A DNA stretch of 64,000 nucleotides from Hyperoodon ampullatus. Lineage: Eukaryota > Chordata > Mammalia > Artiodactyla > Ziphiidae. The stretch lies in the NCBI GenBank assembly GCA_949752795.1, contig OX457071.1, forward strand, positions 24,846,800-24,910,799. Reading direction: 5' to 3'. The position numbers were made by a program, and so were the translations under genes. Shown piece after piece: positions 1-11,785 of the stretch; the first letter of the stretch is position 1, and each line of letters opens with the position of its first letter. The notes below the pieces were generated by a model. That model had not been told where the DNA came from. It made no database searches and was given only the letters and a program-made list of their open reading frames with translations.

Positions 1-185
1 TATGTGTACTTGTGTGGGTTACATCTATGCGTATGCCTGGGCATGTGTGTATGAGTCTGTGTGTGTAGTTAGGTGCGTGTATTGATTACATATGTCTTTA
101 TGTGTTTAAGTGTGTATATTTGTTTTTATTTATCTATCCATCTATCTACCTCTAAACTTATGTCTTCTTGTCTACCTACCTAGTT
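1..185. repeat. degenerate GT-rich and ATCT-type simple repeat
   Basis: The first 110 bases are dominated by TGTG and TATG steps. They are followed by TATCTATCCATCTATC-type tetranucleotides. Both look like decayed microsatellites. No open frame or known element is visible. Confidence 0.6.
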
Positions 186-287
186 ACCTCCCACTTATCT
201 CCCTATAGTCCAAAACAAGAATCACTTCACACCTTTTAGAATATTGTTTCACTTAACAAATTCAAATAACTCTCTTATCAAAAATAT

Positions 288-1480
288 ATGCCCAAGGATT
301 CTTCAATATACGCAAATCAATCAATGTGATAAACCATATTAACAAATTGAAGGAGAAAAACCATATGATCATCTCAATAGATGCAGAGAAAGCTTTTGAC
401 AAAATTCAACATGGATTAATGATAAAAAACCCTCCAGAAAGTAGGCATAGAGGGAACTTACCTCAACATAATAAAGGCTATATATGACAAACCCACAGCC
501 AACATAATTCTCAATGGTGAAAAACTGAAACCATTTCCTCTAAGATCAGGAACAAGACAAGGTTGTCCACTCTCACCACTATTATTCAACATAGTTTTGG
601 AAGTCCTAGCCACGGCAATCAGAGAAGAGAAAGAAATAAAAGGAATCCAAATCAGAAAAGAAGTAGTAAAGCTGTCACTGTTTGCAGATGACATGATACT
701 ATACATAGAGAACCCTAAAGATGCTACCAGAAAACTACTAGAGCTAATCAATGAATTTGGTGAAGTAGCAGGATACAAAATTAATGCACAGAAATCTCTT
801 GCATTCCTATACACAAACGATGAAAAATCTGAAAGAGAAGTTAAGGAAACACTCCCATTTACCATTGCAACAAAAAGAATAAAATACCTAGGAATAAACC
901 TACCTAAGGAGACAAAAGACCTGTATGCAGAAAACTAGAAGACACTGATGAAAGAATTAAAGATGATACAAACAGATGGAGAGATATACCATGTTCTTGG
1001 ATTGGAAGAATCAACACTGTGAAAATGACTGTTCTATCAAAAGTAATGTACAGATTCAATGCAATCCCTATCAAACTACCACTGGCATTTTTCACAGAAC
1101 TAGAACAAAAAATTTTACAATTTATATGGAAACACAAAAGACCCTGAATAGCCAAAGCAATCTTGAGAAAGAAAAACGGAGCTGGAGGAATCAGGCTCCT
1201 GGACTTCAGACTAGACTACAAAGCTACAGTAATCAAGGCAGTACGGTACTGGCACAAAAACAGGAATATAGATCAATGGAACAAGATAGAAAGCCCAGAG
1301 ATAAACCCACACACATATGGTCATCTTATTTTTGATAAAGGAGTCAAGAATATACAGTGGAGAAAAAACAGCCTCTTCAATAAGTGGTGCTGGGAAAACT
1401 GGACGGCTACATGTAAAAGAATGAAATTAGAACACTCCCTAACACCATACACAAAAGTAAACTCAAAATGGATTAAAGGC
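288..1480 (+). mobile_element. L1 (LINE-1) ORF2 fragment, truncated at both ends
   Basis: This stretch aligns by eye with the large L1 at 48.8-53.8 kb, covering roughly 51325-52515 of that copy. It holds the reverse transcriptase core and the thumb/linker region but no endonuclease, no Cys-rich C-terminus and no 3' UTR. The catalytic box reads F-A-D-D at 681-692 inside an open stretch (597-938), so the active-site aspartates are kept here. Stops and frameshifts break the rest, for example the TAG at about 936. Both ends are abrupt: homology starts near 288 and stops at about 1480 inside ORF2. With no poly-A tail or TSD seen, this is a leftover of a rearranged or deleted L1. It is non-functional. 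Confidence 0.93.
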
Positions 1481-3325
1481 ATTCAAATAATATTTACTAG
1501 ACGGATAAATAACTTAAAATATACTTAAAGTATTTACTCAAGTCATAGTAATAAGAAACTGAAAAGGCTGGTCATATTAGAATGCTTTTCATTCTACATA
1601 ACAGTGATGTAGCAAGCAAATATTGATAACTAAGATTCTAGCAGAACTTTACCATATCCTCTTTATTTCAGTCAATGGATGTTCTTGGTAGACCATATAA
1701 AGACACAGAAATCAAACTGTGATTTTAGATGATAACCACTAATTGTTGTTCTGTGACTTCAGGAATAAACAATTTATTCTAAAATAACAAAGATGCTCAG
1801 TGAATGAAAAAGCTTGATGAGTGCATTAACGTATTAAAATTATTCTGGGAGTAGAACAAATCCCACTAATTAAACAAACATCACAACCTCATCAGTGCTT
1901 GGCTATCCATTAGACCAGAAATCTCTCTGGATGCAATCTCAACCAACATATCCAAAGTGCTGCTACTTTGAGACATCATTAGATTTCTGAAAATCTACTC
2001 CAATTTCAACTTATTATACTGTATTTCATATTTTGTCTTAATACAGGAAAAAATCAGGTTCAAGGATTTATTTTTCTAAAAGATTTTATGCAATCACTGC
2101 CTGAATTTAATGAAAGTGATTTATAAAGACTGCTATCATTTGAGCTAGGCTCAAATAATAATGACAATATACTAGCAGATGGATAGAGCAATTTAATCAC
2201 CAGACTAGTAATAATTCGATTTCCCAAATCCAATGTTTCAAAATATGGATATATTCATTGATACATTAAGTGTGAAGTAAAGAGAACATGGAACCTTAGA
2301 GAATAGTTATTTTCAAGGGCTTAGTTATTAATCAAGTAAATATGTACTTCTACTCATTCCCCTCAAGCTCTTCTTCTCAGATTATTTCCATGTATTTTAT
2401 CAAACAGTTAAAACACTGGATCTGAACCCCATCCAACAGATCCTATTATTTTCACTCAGTCTTTTTTTTTTTCAGTATGTTAAAACTATTGAAGAGAAAA
2501 GAATTTTGATAGGAACTGAAACATAACAGGAACTTTTGATTTCATGTTTCCTAAGTAAGTTATTTGAGGTCCTTGAACCCAAGAAATTTGTATTTTTCAT
2601 TTTTTAGGATTTATGAGTTTATGGTTTTGAAAAAAATGATGGAAAGAGGCAAACAATAAAGTACAAAACATACGGGAAAATATCTCTACAAATCCTATCA
2701 CTTGTAAATTACTGTAATTATCTTACTATGAATAGCATTTCAGGCATATCTCCAATTACTATGCATAAATAGAAGGATATACAAATGAAAGGAAAGATGG
2801 ATAGCAGATTTTTGGCTGGGTGGATAGATGGATGGGTGGATGGGCATGGTACTATAAAACCAATATTATATTATTTTGTCATTATAGTGAAAAAATAAAT
2901 TTTACTTAAATTTTATTGTATTTAAATTCACAGAAGAAAGAGAAACTGAATTAAAAACAAAGCACTTTCCAAACTTTAGATGAATGTTCTTTCAGAATGA
3001 GATATCCTCTTAACCATTATGAAGTTAAAGTCATTTTAACTACATTTATTTTATACATTATTTCACTTCCTATTATAAAATATTAAGATATTAACACTAT
3101 TTATTAATGAAATTTGTTAGTTATGTTCTTATTTTTATATTATCAAGGTTTCAAATATTTCTTTTTCTTTTTTAAAATTGCAATTCCAACCAGTATTTAG
3201 TCTTGATTCTGTTTTTTAATGGAGTCAATGCTCACCACCAGCTCCTTTACCATACCGTCCTGTTTCTGAGGGCGTTATTTGTATGTTCCCTTTTGAGGCA
3301 AGATTTCACTTTTAGGTAATATCAA
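1481..3325. other. AT-rich stretch without recognised gene
   Basis: There is no convincing coding frame and no repeat I can name with confidence, apart from the GGAT repeat listed separately and a T-run at about 2461. Probably old intronic or intergenic DNA. Confidence 0.6.
2808..2846. repeat. (GGAT)n microsatellite
   Basis: Interrupted GGAT/GGGT units are visible at this position. The array is short and impure. Confidence 0.7.
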
Positions 3326-3329
3326 TGCC

Positions 3330-3620
3330 AGTATAGCTTAGTTTAAGATGCCATAAAAAAAATCAACCATCAATGTGTTAACATCACAGTTTATTTCTTG
3401 CATACACTGAATATTCCATGCATATCATTCAGAGGCCTAGTCTGATGGAGGCTCCACATCAGTACTTCCTTTCATCATCATTGTGGCATAAGAACAAGAT
3501 GATAGTGAGTAATGCAGTGGCTCCGAAGAGAGATACATGTCATTTCCACTCACACAGAAAGGGAAGTCCAATTCTAATACATACATACAGGAGAGGAACT
3601 GGAATATAATCATTCTCCAT
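3330..3620. repeat. probable ancient mammalian interspersed repeat, family not named
   Basis: The stretch with TTTATTTCTTGCATAC, then CTGATGGAGGCTCC, then ACATGTCATTTCCACTCAC resembles a widespread old mammalian repeat whose copies carry similar phrases in this order. The match is from memory and diverged. Overlapping short frames on both strands are random. Confidence 0.35.
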
Positions 3621-4039
3621 ACACCTTGGCTTATTCCACTTTGAAGTTCTTCTTTTTCCATTGTATGTTGCACCTGTACTTTCAACTTTGAGAAAAGTCT
3701 TGGTAGACCTTTTTAAATTCTGGAGGCTACATGTTCTACATTTGAGTGTGATTTTTGACCCAGTTTTCAAACTTTCCAATCTTAGTATCCTGAACAAGAA
3801 AATGCTTTAGAGCATATTCAGTGTTCAGTGAGTTATACCTTCACTCAAGTCCTCATGAACCAATAAAAAGCTATAGTGTTCAAAGCCTTCTTCATCAACC
3901 CCTGGAATACTTCTGTGCCTTACAGAGGATTAATGGCTGACAGTGGTATACTAAGTAATCATGTAAGCTAAAATGCCTATCATATGCTAGATTTTATCTG
4001 ATCTACACATCCACAAATTTGGATGTACACCATATCACT

Positions 4040-5440
4040 CCTATCAAGAAGTATCATATACAAGATTGGACCCAAGCAGGCCCTTGAAACACAGGCATAT
4101 TGCAGGAGCAGGTGGAACAGGTTCACAAGGCACTTGCTCCTGCTGCATTAACTCCTTACCCACAGTCACTACCTGTGGCCCCACAACCCACCCTCATGTC
4201 TTCGTGATCACTTCCCAGTATTCACCAGAGATGGACAGCTGCAGCATGACAGTCCCTCAGCAGTGGCCTTGAAAGACAGTAGCAAAGGAACGAATTCCTT
4301 CTGAGCAGAAATGATATGTGACTGATTTCTCACTTCATCTGAGATGGATTTACATCAATTATATCAATTTTGAGGGAGTGGCTGTTATTTCAGATATCCA
4401 AGGACACAGAAGGAATGAGATTAGAGGATTGCTGTCATAGAAGTCCGGAGAATTATGTGTGGATAGGATCTTGGAATGGGCATAGAGTGTGAGGATATTT
4501 GTGTCTCACGTAATGTTCACCAATGGGCATCCACTCTAGAGGAGACTCTTATCAATCATATGGAAAAATGTCCTTTGCTGTGAATGTCAATCTTTCTTGT
4601 TCCTTAGCTAGTCCAATGCTTGCTCAATGGGCTAATGTACAAAGTGACCATGGAGGCACAGATAGAGATTATGTATGGGTATGCAAATATTGATTTCCTC
4701 TTGAAAAGAAGATGTGGCTACTACCAACCTTACCAGTAGCAGAAATCAACACCAAGCCCCTATTTCCTGCAGAGCATCAGTCAGCCACTTGGTAGCAGTT
4801 TTATTTATTGGACATCTTCCATCATGAAAATGTCAGTGCTTTATCCTCACTAAACAGACACTAAGGACATGTATTTGACTTTTATGCTGGCACTGCTTCT
4901 GCTAACCCTATCATCCATGAATTTGCTGAATGCTTTTTCAAGTCTTAGTAGTTTCCAATATAGAATCTCATTTTCCACCAAAAGCTGTGAAGCAATAAAT
5001 TTCTTATATGGAGTTTATCCACCCAGTAGCTGGCCTGAGAAAACGCTGAATTGTCTGCTGAATACTCGAACATAGTACAGTCTGGGTGGTAGTATCTTCA
5101 AGGCTTGGTCCTTCAAGACATGATCTATTTTTAAAATCGGCACATGATATACAGTATTATTCCTCCTGTGATCAGAATCCACTGTTCCAAGGATGTCTAT
5201 AGCCATAAACCCAAGGGACCTTTTCATAAAGCGTTTCATCTTCTCATTGATCTTTGTCTTCTGTTGGCGGAGAATATGCCAAGAGGAACACCTGTACCAG
5301 GGGTGTAATGGCCACTACACTGAACTTGAATTTGAGACTGCCACCTGGTCATTTGGGGATTATCAGGTCACTGAGACAACAGGAAAAGAGAGAGAAAGTT
5401 TACTGTATTGGCTAAAGCCTTAATCCTGATTAGCCTGGAA
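4040..5440 (+). pseudogene. ERV-L (class III endogenous retrovirus) pol remnant, RNase H to integrase
   Basis: Plus-strand sequence follows the order of an ERV-L pol gene: an RNase-H-side segment (about 4330-4560), the region around the integrase zinc finger (about 4600-4800), the integrase core (about 4800-5020) and its C-terminal side (about 5025-5240). Phrases such as GAGGATATTTGTGTCTCACG and CCATGGAGGCACAGATAGAG are typical of this family. Many stops and indels break every frame; the longest open pieces are under 80 codons. The integrase core appears shortened, so catalytic residues are probably lost, though I could not align it. Assignment of 4040-4330 is weaker. No LTR was recognised nearby. 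This is an ancient, non-coding provirus fragment. Confidence 0.75.
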
Positions 5441-5499
5441 AGTAAGGCTGTGGCCAGAAAATGGGATTAAAAAAAAAAGAAACATGTCAGAAGACCTCA

Positions 5500-5880
5500 G
5501 AGGTACTGTTTTATATTTGTTTTATTCGTTTTATTTTGCAAATTTTCAAATCTACAGAGAATACTATAATAAACATCCACATTCCTTCATCCATATTTAT
5601 CAAATGTTAATATTTCACTGCATTTCTTCTATTATCTCTCCATAGATGATAGATAGATGATAAATAGATAGATAATAGATGATGATGGATAGATGGACAG
5701 TTTTCTGCTAAATCATCTGGAAGTTGCAGATGTTGTTGCCTCCTTAATACTAAATACTGTACCAGTTATCTCCTAAGAACTATAACTTTGTCCTACACAA
5801 ACACAATGCCATTATCACCCTTAATATATCATCCACATTCAGAATTTTCCAGCTGTCCCCAAAATAAAGCTGTGAACTAG
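5500..5880 (+). repeat. old interspersed repeat (ancient L1-type 3' sequence), interrupted by a microsatellite
   Basis: The segments AACATCCACATTCCTTCATCC, CACAATGCCATTATCACC and TCCACATTCAGAATTTTCC occur in the order seen in a common ancient mammalian LINE-type repeat. A GATA array sits inside it. The family name is uncertain. Confidence 0.45.
5643..5699. repeat. (GATA)n/(GATG)n microsatellite
   Basis: A run of GATAGATAGATG-type units, imperfect, about 57 bases. Potentially length-variable. Confidence 0.8.
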
Positions 5881-6598
5881 TTAAAGAGTCCTAAGCAGTG
5901 AGTCTGCTGTACTCTACTTCTAGAGGAAAGCAGAAGAGGCTAGAAGCAGACCCCTGCAAGATCTCAGAAATTTGTCCTTAAATCCCCAGTCCAGGATAAG
6001 ATCTTAAAATGAAATGGTGGTCTTTTCTTCAATGCAGAGACATTATAGATATTGCAGATACCAAGTCACTGAGCTGAGGGAAAATGTTTCAGATCCTGCT
6101 GGGAATCCTGTCTTATTTCCTCTTATGTCCCCAGGCTCACCATTTCCTATTCCCATAAAAATAGAAAGCAACTAGAATTTTTTTTCCAGTTTCTTTCACA
6201 GGTGGGGAGGTGGGAGCAGTGCCAATCAAACCCCTATATTCATGCAGCGAACTTGGCCCCCATCCACCGTCTCACACAGAACACTTACTTCCCATGACCC
6301 TGCAGGAGCACCTTCCTTATGACCACAAGATGCTGGTAGTACAGCACACCCATGAATTCATCTTGCTCATATATATTTCTATTTCATTTATGGCCATGGA
6401 GATTTTTGTGTTATGCTTGACCTCATCTAAGAGATTTTGGTTTTCCTTTCCATACTTCATGTATTATCATTATGGGTCTGTCACAGAAAATATAACATTG
6501 AAGCATAAACTATATACAATATCTTCATTGGAAGTAATTACCAGGACCACCACATATGGTTACATATTGTTGTGCAGTTTCTGTAAAGCACAAGAGAA
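5881..6598. other. no recognised gene
   Basis: A 132-codon open frame exists at 6210-6608 (+). It has no recognisable domain and unbiased composition apart from chance hydrophobic stretches. I see no splice or promoter context, so I treat it as chance. Confidence 0.5.
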
Positions 6599-6599
6599 C

Positions 6600-6800
6600 C
6601 TAGATTAAGATTTGCAGAGGCAAAAATCTGGCCTGATGCTTCACACCAAGTTGTGTGCCTTGTGAGGGGCTGTGTGCAACCATAAGAAGTGGCAGCTTTT
6701 TCTAATTCACACTAAGGAATTATTTGCTTACCAAGATATATACCCATAGATGTGTGCCTCTTGAGAGGGGATATCTTTTCCCTAGTTCACAGAAAGGCAA
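6600..6800. repeat. imperfect tandem duplication, about 80-99 bp spacing
   Basis: Two blocks resemble each other: GTGTGCCTTGTGAGGGG at 6653 and GTGTGCCTCTTGAGAGGGG at 6752. Each is followed by a similar CTTTT...TTCAC...AAGG segment. The spacing is 99 bases for the first motif and about 80 for the second, so one copy has lost about 19 bases. Possibly part of an old LTR. Confidence 0.45.
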
Positions 6801-6924
6801 GCTATGGGCTTACAATATTCTTGGTTATTTATTCATGCAAAAACCTTTCCTGAGGATTCTGGAAAGGTAGTGACAGAGTTCTTCAATCCCTACATAAAGT
6901 CAGTAGAGAAACCAGATGGAAAAA

Positions 6925-7085
6925 CCAAAGTCCTTATGTTAAAAGGGTCAATTCAACAAGAAGATATAGCATGTATACATCTAACAGGAGAACTTCGTAT
7001 ATTACATGAAGCATTATAGGGTTGAATGCACAATTGGAGACTTCAACACTCCTCTCTCAGTGCGCCACAGAATAAGGAGACAACA
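6925..7085 (+). mobile_element. ancient L1 ORF2 endonuclease-domain fragment
   Basis: The phrases AAAGGGTCAATTCAACAAGA and TTGGAGACTTCAACACTCC match the part of L1 ORF2 that encodes the end of the AP-type endonuclease. The same region of the young L1 lies near 49915-50075. The copy is heavily diverged and has internal stops. Confidence 0.6.
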
Positions 7086-7538
7086 CACTGAACAAATTGG
7101 CATTAGGTAACATCACCCTAATGTTATAATTTGGGTAGTGATTACAAGTTGTGCAACCTAAAATAATTAATGAAGCTACATATTTATTTTGTATAGCTTT
7201 ATATTTTTGTGTTTCATTTTATAATATAGATGTTGAAGCCAAAGAACGAGTAAAACCAAATAGTTCCTGAGAATCTGTTATGGATAAGCCTTGTTATAAC
7301 CACCGAGGTACAAAGTTGATTAAAATGGTCAGTCTTTGAGTTGGTGGATGAAATGCAAATATAATTTAAATACAGTGGAGGTGTTAATTATCTTGATCTT
7401 GGTAATCATCACATTGTGCACCTTAAATATATGCAACATTTATCAAAAACATAAATAAATTTTTTAAATGATCTGGTATATACAACAGTGGAAATACTCT
7501 GTTATCAGAGAACTTAATCCGAGCTCAGGTATAGTCTT
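7086..7538. other. no recognised gene or element
   Basis: AT-rich sequence. It may include more of the degraded L1 on either side, but I cannot support a boundary. Confidence 0.4.
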
Positions 7539-7539
7539 T

Positions 7540-8691
7540 ATTTTTTTTAATTTTATTGAAGTACAGGTGATTTACAATGTTAATTTCTTCTGTACAGCAA
7601 AGTGACTCACTTATACATATATACTTCTTTTTCATATTCTTTTCCATTATGGTTTGTCACAGAATATTGATGATAGTTCCCTGTGCTGTACTGTGTGACC
7701 TTGTTGTTTATCCATCCTATACATAATAGTTTGCCTCTGCTAACCCCGAACTCCCAGTCCTTCTCTCCTCTACCCTCCCTGCGCCTTGTCAACCACAAGT
7801 CTGTTTTCTATAACTGTAGGTCTGTTGTTTGCTTCGCAGATATGTCAACTTGTATAGTATTTTAGATTCCACATACAAGTGATATCATATGGTATTTGTC
7901 TTTCTCCTCCTGACTTCACTTAGTATGATAATCTCTCAGTCCATCCATGTTGCTGCAAATGGCATTATTTCATTCTTTTTGATGGCTGAGTAGCATTGCA
8001 TTGTATATATGTACCACATCTTCTTATCCACTAATCTGTCGATGGACATTTAGGTTGTTTCCATGTCTTGGCTATTGTAAATAGTGCTGCCATGAACATA
8101 AGGGTGCATGTATCTTTTCGAATTATAGTTTTGTCTATAGTATAGTATATGTCCAGGAGTGGAATTGTTGGATCACATGGCAACTCAATTTTTAGTTTTT
8201 TGAGGAACCTCCATACTGTTTTCCATAGTGGCTGCACCAATGTACATTCCTACCAACAGTGTACGAGGGTTTCCTTTTCTCCATATCCTCTCCAGCATTT
8301 GTTATTTGTAGACTTTTTTTTTTTAAGAAGATGTTGGGGGTAGGAGTTTATTAATTAATTTATTTTTGTTTCTGTGTTGGGTCTTCGTTTCTGTGTGAGG
8401 GCTTTCTCTAGTTGTGGCAAGTGGGGGCCACTCTTCATCGCGGTGCACGGGCCTCTCACTATCGCGGCCTCTCTTGTTGCGGAGCATAAGCTCCAGACGT
8501 GCAGGCTCAGTAGTTGTGGCTCACGGGCCTAGTTGCTCCGTGGCATGTGGGATCCTCCCAGACCAGGGCTCAAACCCGTGTCCCCTGCATTAGCAGGCAG
8601 ATTCTCAACCATTGCGCCACCAGGGAAGCCCTTGTAGACTTTTTAATAATGGCCATTCCAACTGGTATGAGGGGGTACCTCATTGTAGTGA
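7540..8691 (-). mobile_element. 5'-truncated L1 (ORF2 C-terminus and 3' UTR), split by a SINE
   Basis: Read on the minus strand, 8645-8691 and then 8305 down to about 7900 give the C-terminal part of ORF2, with a readable 69-codon piece at 8031-8240 containing the conserved AALFTIAKTW segment. From about 7900 down to 7540 it is L1 3' UTR, ending in the run complementary to an A-rich tail at 7540-7558. A CHR SINE (8319-8631) interrupts it and is flanked by a TSD, so the L1 is the older insertion. ORF2 carries frameshifts and stops and is not functional. Confidence 0.9.
8319..8631 (-). mobile_element. CHR-family tRNA-Glu SINE, long form, inserted in L1
   Basis: Reverse-oriented copy. The head (complement of GGGCTTCCCTGGTGGCGCA) ends at 8631 and the tail lies to the left. 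Identical TSDs of 13 bases (TTGTAGACTTTTT) lie at 8306-8318 and 8632-8644. The Pol III B box (GGGTTTGAGCCC on the minus strand) is visible. The long form includes the GAAGAGTGGCCCCC block and a TTAA-repeat tail. Between that tail and the terminal A-run are about 22 extra bases (about 8325-8346) not shared with other copies. Confidence 0.95.
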
Positions 8692-8840
8692 GGCTTAACT
8701 GGGAAATAATGGCATCTGAACTGAGAAGGAATTACCCAGGAGAATGTCTAGAAGGATGTTCCAAACAGAAGAGCAAAAACAGAAAATGAAAAGACAGCAT
8801 GATGCATAGAAATCGTAAAGAAACTCATAGCTGAGCACAA
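8692..8840 (-). mobile_element. probable LINE-2 (L2) fragment
   Basis: The order GGCATCTGAACTGAGAAGG, then ACCCAGGAGAATG, then GGATGTTCCAAACAGAAG resembles the complement of the L2 region before its 3' UTR. It is short and diverged. Confidence 0.4.
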
Positions 8841-11475
8841 AAGATGGAAGTGGGAAAAGAGCAAATAGCACATATTTGAAATAAAGATGCCAATATGACC
8901 TATAAAATGAATTTATATGTGCACTTTCTGTTTCCTAAAACATTAATGCAAAATTACATTCTGTAATGACACATATAGCTCAGTACTGCACAATACAATT
9001 GTATCTGGCCATAGAATCTTCAACAAGCTAATAATAATCAAATCAGTTATTTCAATTATAATAATGATCATATGATGGACATTTCCAAATAATCCTGATG
9101 CAGTCCAATTACATTGGTGATTTTAGAGACAACACTAGGTTAGTTTGCTGGCAAGATAATCTGTTCTTTTATACTTTGTGTGCAAATAGGCAAATGAGCA
9201 TGACATACAATATAAGCCTGTATTTCAACTGAATCAGTCATTGTGATAATTTTTTGGTACAGCATTGAAGAGTCTAGCTTCTAAATCTCTATTTATTGAA
9301 ATTAACAAGATGGTCACATCTACAAAACAGATTCCCTCCAATATAAATAAATGTAAACTCATCGTTCGGCAAATATTTAAGTGATACTGGTCACCTATGC
9401 TGAAACCTGAAATACTCACCAAACTGAACATATTAAATGGAATGTGTTGTTTCAGAAAAAAAGCATGCTTTCCAATGATTACCTCATTCCCTAGTATAAA
9501 TTGAGTGAAGAGTTTTTAGAGAACATATAGCATAGCATGTCACTATGAAAACATAAATCAGGTAAGATAACCTTTTTGGTAAGAACACAGTATGAGGAAG
9601 TGATTGAGATAAAGATATTTTCAAAGACATGTTGATTGACAGCTACTAAATATAGATCTTATCTATCAAAATATGGATAACAGAGAGGTACGATGAAAAG
9701 AAATTATATCGCATGTGTCTGAAGCCAACAAAATTTTAATAATGGCTGTTAGATAATCACTAACAAATTCTGATCCTTACCCACAGAATCTAATAAGAAA
9801 TATGTTTATTGGCATGTTTCTTTCATAACATCATGAAATCTGTCATTTAAAAATCCTTTCTTCCTACAATGAGTCATAGAAACCCATTTAAATACTGCTT
9901 TATCCTTTTCTTAAAATTAGCAGTAAGCAAAATATCAGCCAATAAAGAACTAAACAAAGGTGAAGATCCATCCTTAATTATGCACAAGAATTCTTTACAC
10001 TAGAGGAGTGGGATCAAATATAATGGGAGAGTAAATCCATCCCATCGTTGGAAGGAAAAATTAGGTCCAAGGCATAAATTAATCGTGGTATTAAAATAAC
10101 TGTTTTAATAAGATAGTATTTTCTTTTTAATAGGTGAAGAAAATAATCATTTTTATTTCACCAGCAAAACAGCCTGCATAAAAGAGCATATCATAAAAGG
10201 GGTATGAGGCAAAGGCTACATCTCTCTTATTCTTAGTATCATTTATTAATTTGTGCAGGCCCTTTTTTTTATCCTTTAAACATTTACTCAACAGAGCTGT
10301 TGTGCTCAGATTTGATTTTGCTTCCTCAGCCAAATTAGGCTGAGATGCTTTTTGGCTTTCATCTGAATGAACAATTTCCTAGTTAGACACACTGGATTTG
10401 GACTTGGGTCAATAAAAGCTTTACTGTGTCTTTTCTCTTTCCTCTTTTCACTTGCCACAGTGGACTCTTTAGCAATGCAATTATGGCTTGAATGAAGAAA
10501 CATGGAAAGAAACTGGCAGAGAAACAAATAGGAATTCTGTGTCCCATACTTGTACCCCTGAAGATCAGTTACCTCTGGGTATGCATGTAAATTTGTCTAA
10601 CTTTAACTGTTTGTCTTTGCTATGCTTTGGGAGCATAAATCCTTATCAGAGGTTTAATGTAATCCTACTGAATCTCATGTGGCTAACTCTTAAGTTACTT
10701 GCAGTAAAGCCAATTTGATTGGATCCTGGTGCTTAAATTTAAAAGATTTTGAATGGATTGAGTCAAGGAGTTCTTCTTGCAGCTTTCAGTGGTGTCATTA
10801 AAAGTATTAAAGTATGACCAAGTATTAAAAAGGTCAGATTTTTTAAATATTCATATGCATTTATAAAAATTATTTTTGAGATGTCTACCCTATTTTATAG
10901 ACTTTGATATAAGAACCATGAAATACTGCATCATTTTATCTGGCATATTTGAACTGAAAGTTACCAGTCCTAAACTATCAACAGTGAATAAAATGCATGT
11001 TATGAACCAAATATAACTACAGAAAGAATGCTACATAGTTCCTAAGGAGAAAGCATGGGCACTGTGTTAATAAGTCCAGTGATGGTTCCATAGCCTGAAT
11101 ACCAACTGATGCTCCACCCCATTCTATTCCACTTAACTCTGAGGTTGGACCATCTCAATTCTGAAATGGGCAACACTTTCTGGCTCACATATTTATTGAA
11201 GCTTATCAGATGCTTTCTCTGTACAAGACATGAATAAAATATTGACTTATTTTCTCTGTTCCAAGTTCCTTTTAAAATGCCTTTCTAGTGACATAAATAA
11301 TTAAAAAGCTATGGAATATTCAATAGAGAAAGAGGAAAGAACCAACTAGAAGGAAGCAGGGAAGTATGCAAGCAGGTATAAAAAAATTGATGCATCCATG
11401 GGGAAAATACTACATTTAATGATCGATACAAGACATGTTCAGGAATAAATAGAAATAACAAAAAACTAAATGAAT
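8841..11475. other. AT-rich stretch without recognised gene
   Basis: I see no coding sequence or namable repeat here. Open frames at 9234-9431, 10127-10333, 10306-10527 and 10488-10718 are short, overlap on both strands and show no domain. The region may hold decayed repeats beyond recognition by eye. Confidence 0.5.
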
Positions 11476-11785
11476 TCATTTATTCAACACATGTGTATTG
11501 TAGAACTATTCTCCATCAAGCTCTGTTCTAGGTTCTAGAATGTAATAATTTAACAATCAATGAACAAACCAGTTTCTGCCTACATGCTACAATGGCCCTT
11601 ACGTTCCAGTAAGGGAAGACAGACAATAAAAAAAAGTAAGCAAACGATTTAGTATGCCAGACATTGATGTGTACAATAGGGAAAAAAAAAAAAGAAAAAG
11701 AGGAATATGAAGGGGATGGGCTGGTATAGATTAGTATTGAACTGGCTGCCTTGGTCTTTACTGAGGAAGACATCTGACAGATATT
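11476..11785 (-). mobile_element. LINE-2 (L2) 3' end
   Basis: The complement of a typical L2 3' end is readable: ATTCATTTATTCAACACATG, then TCTGTTCTAGGTTCTAG, then TTACGTTCCAGTAAGGG, AGACAGACAATAA and finally ACTGAGGAAGACATCTGACA. Order and spacing agree with L2 read in reverse. No ORF2 sequence is included. Confidence 0.8.

Noticed and set aside
6210..6608. 132-codon plus-strand frame
   Set aside because: No domain, no splice or promoter context and a chance-like composition.
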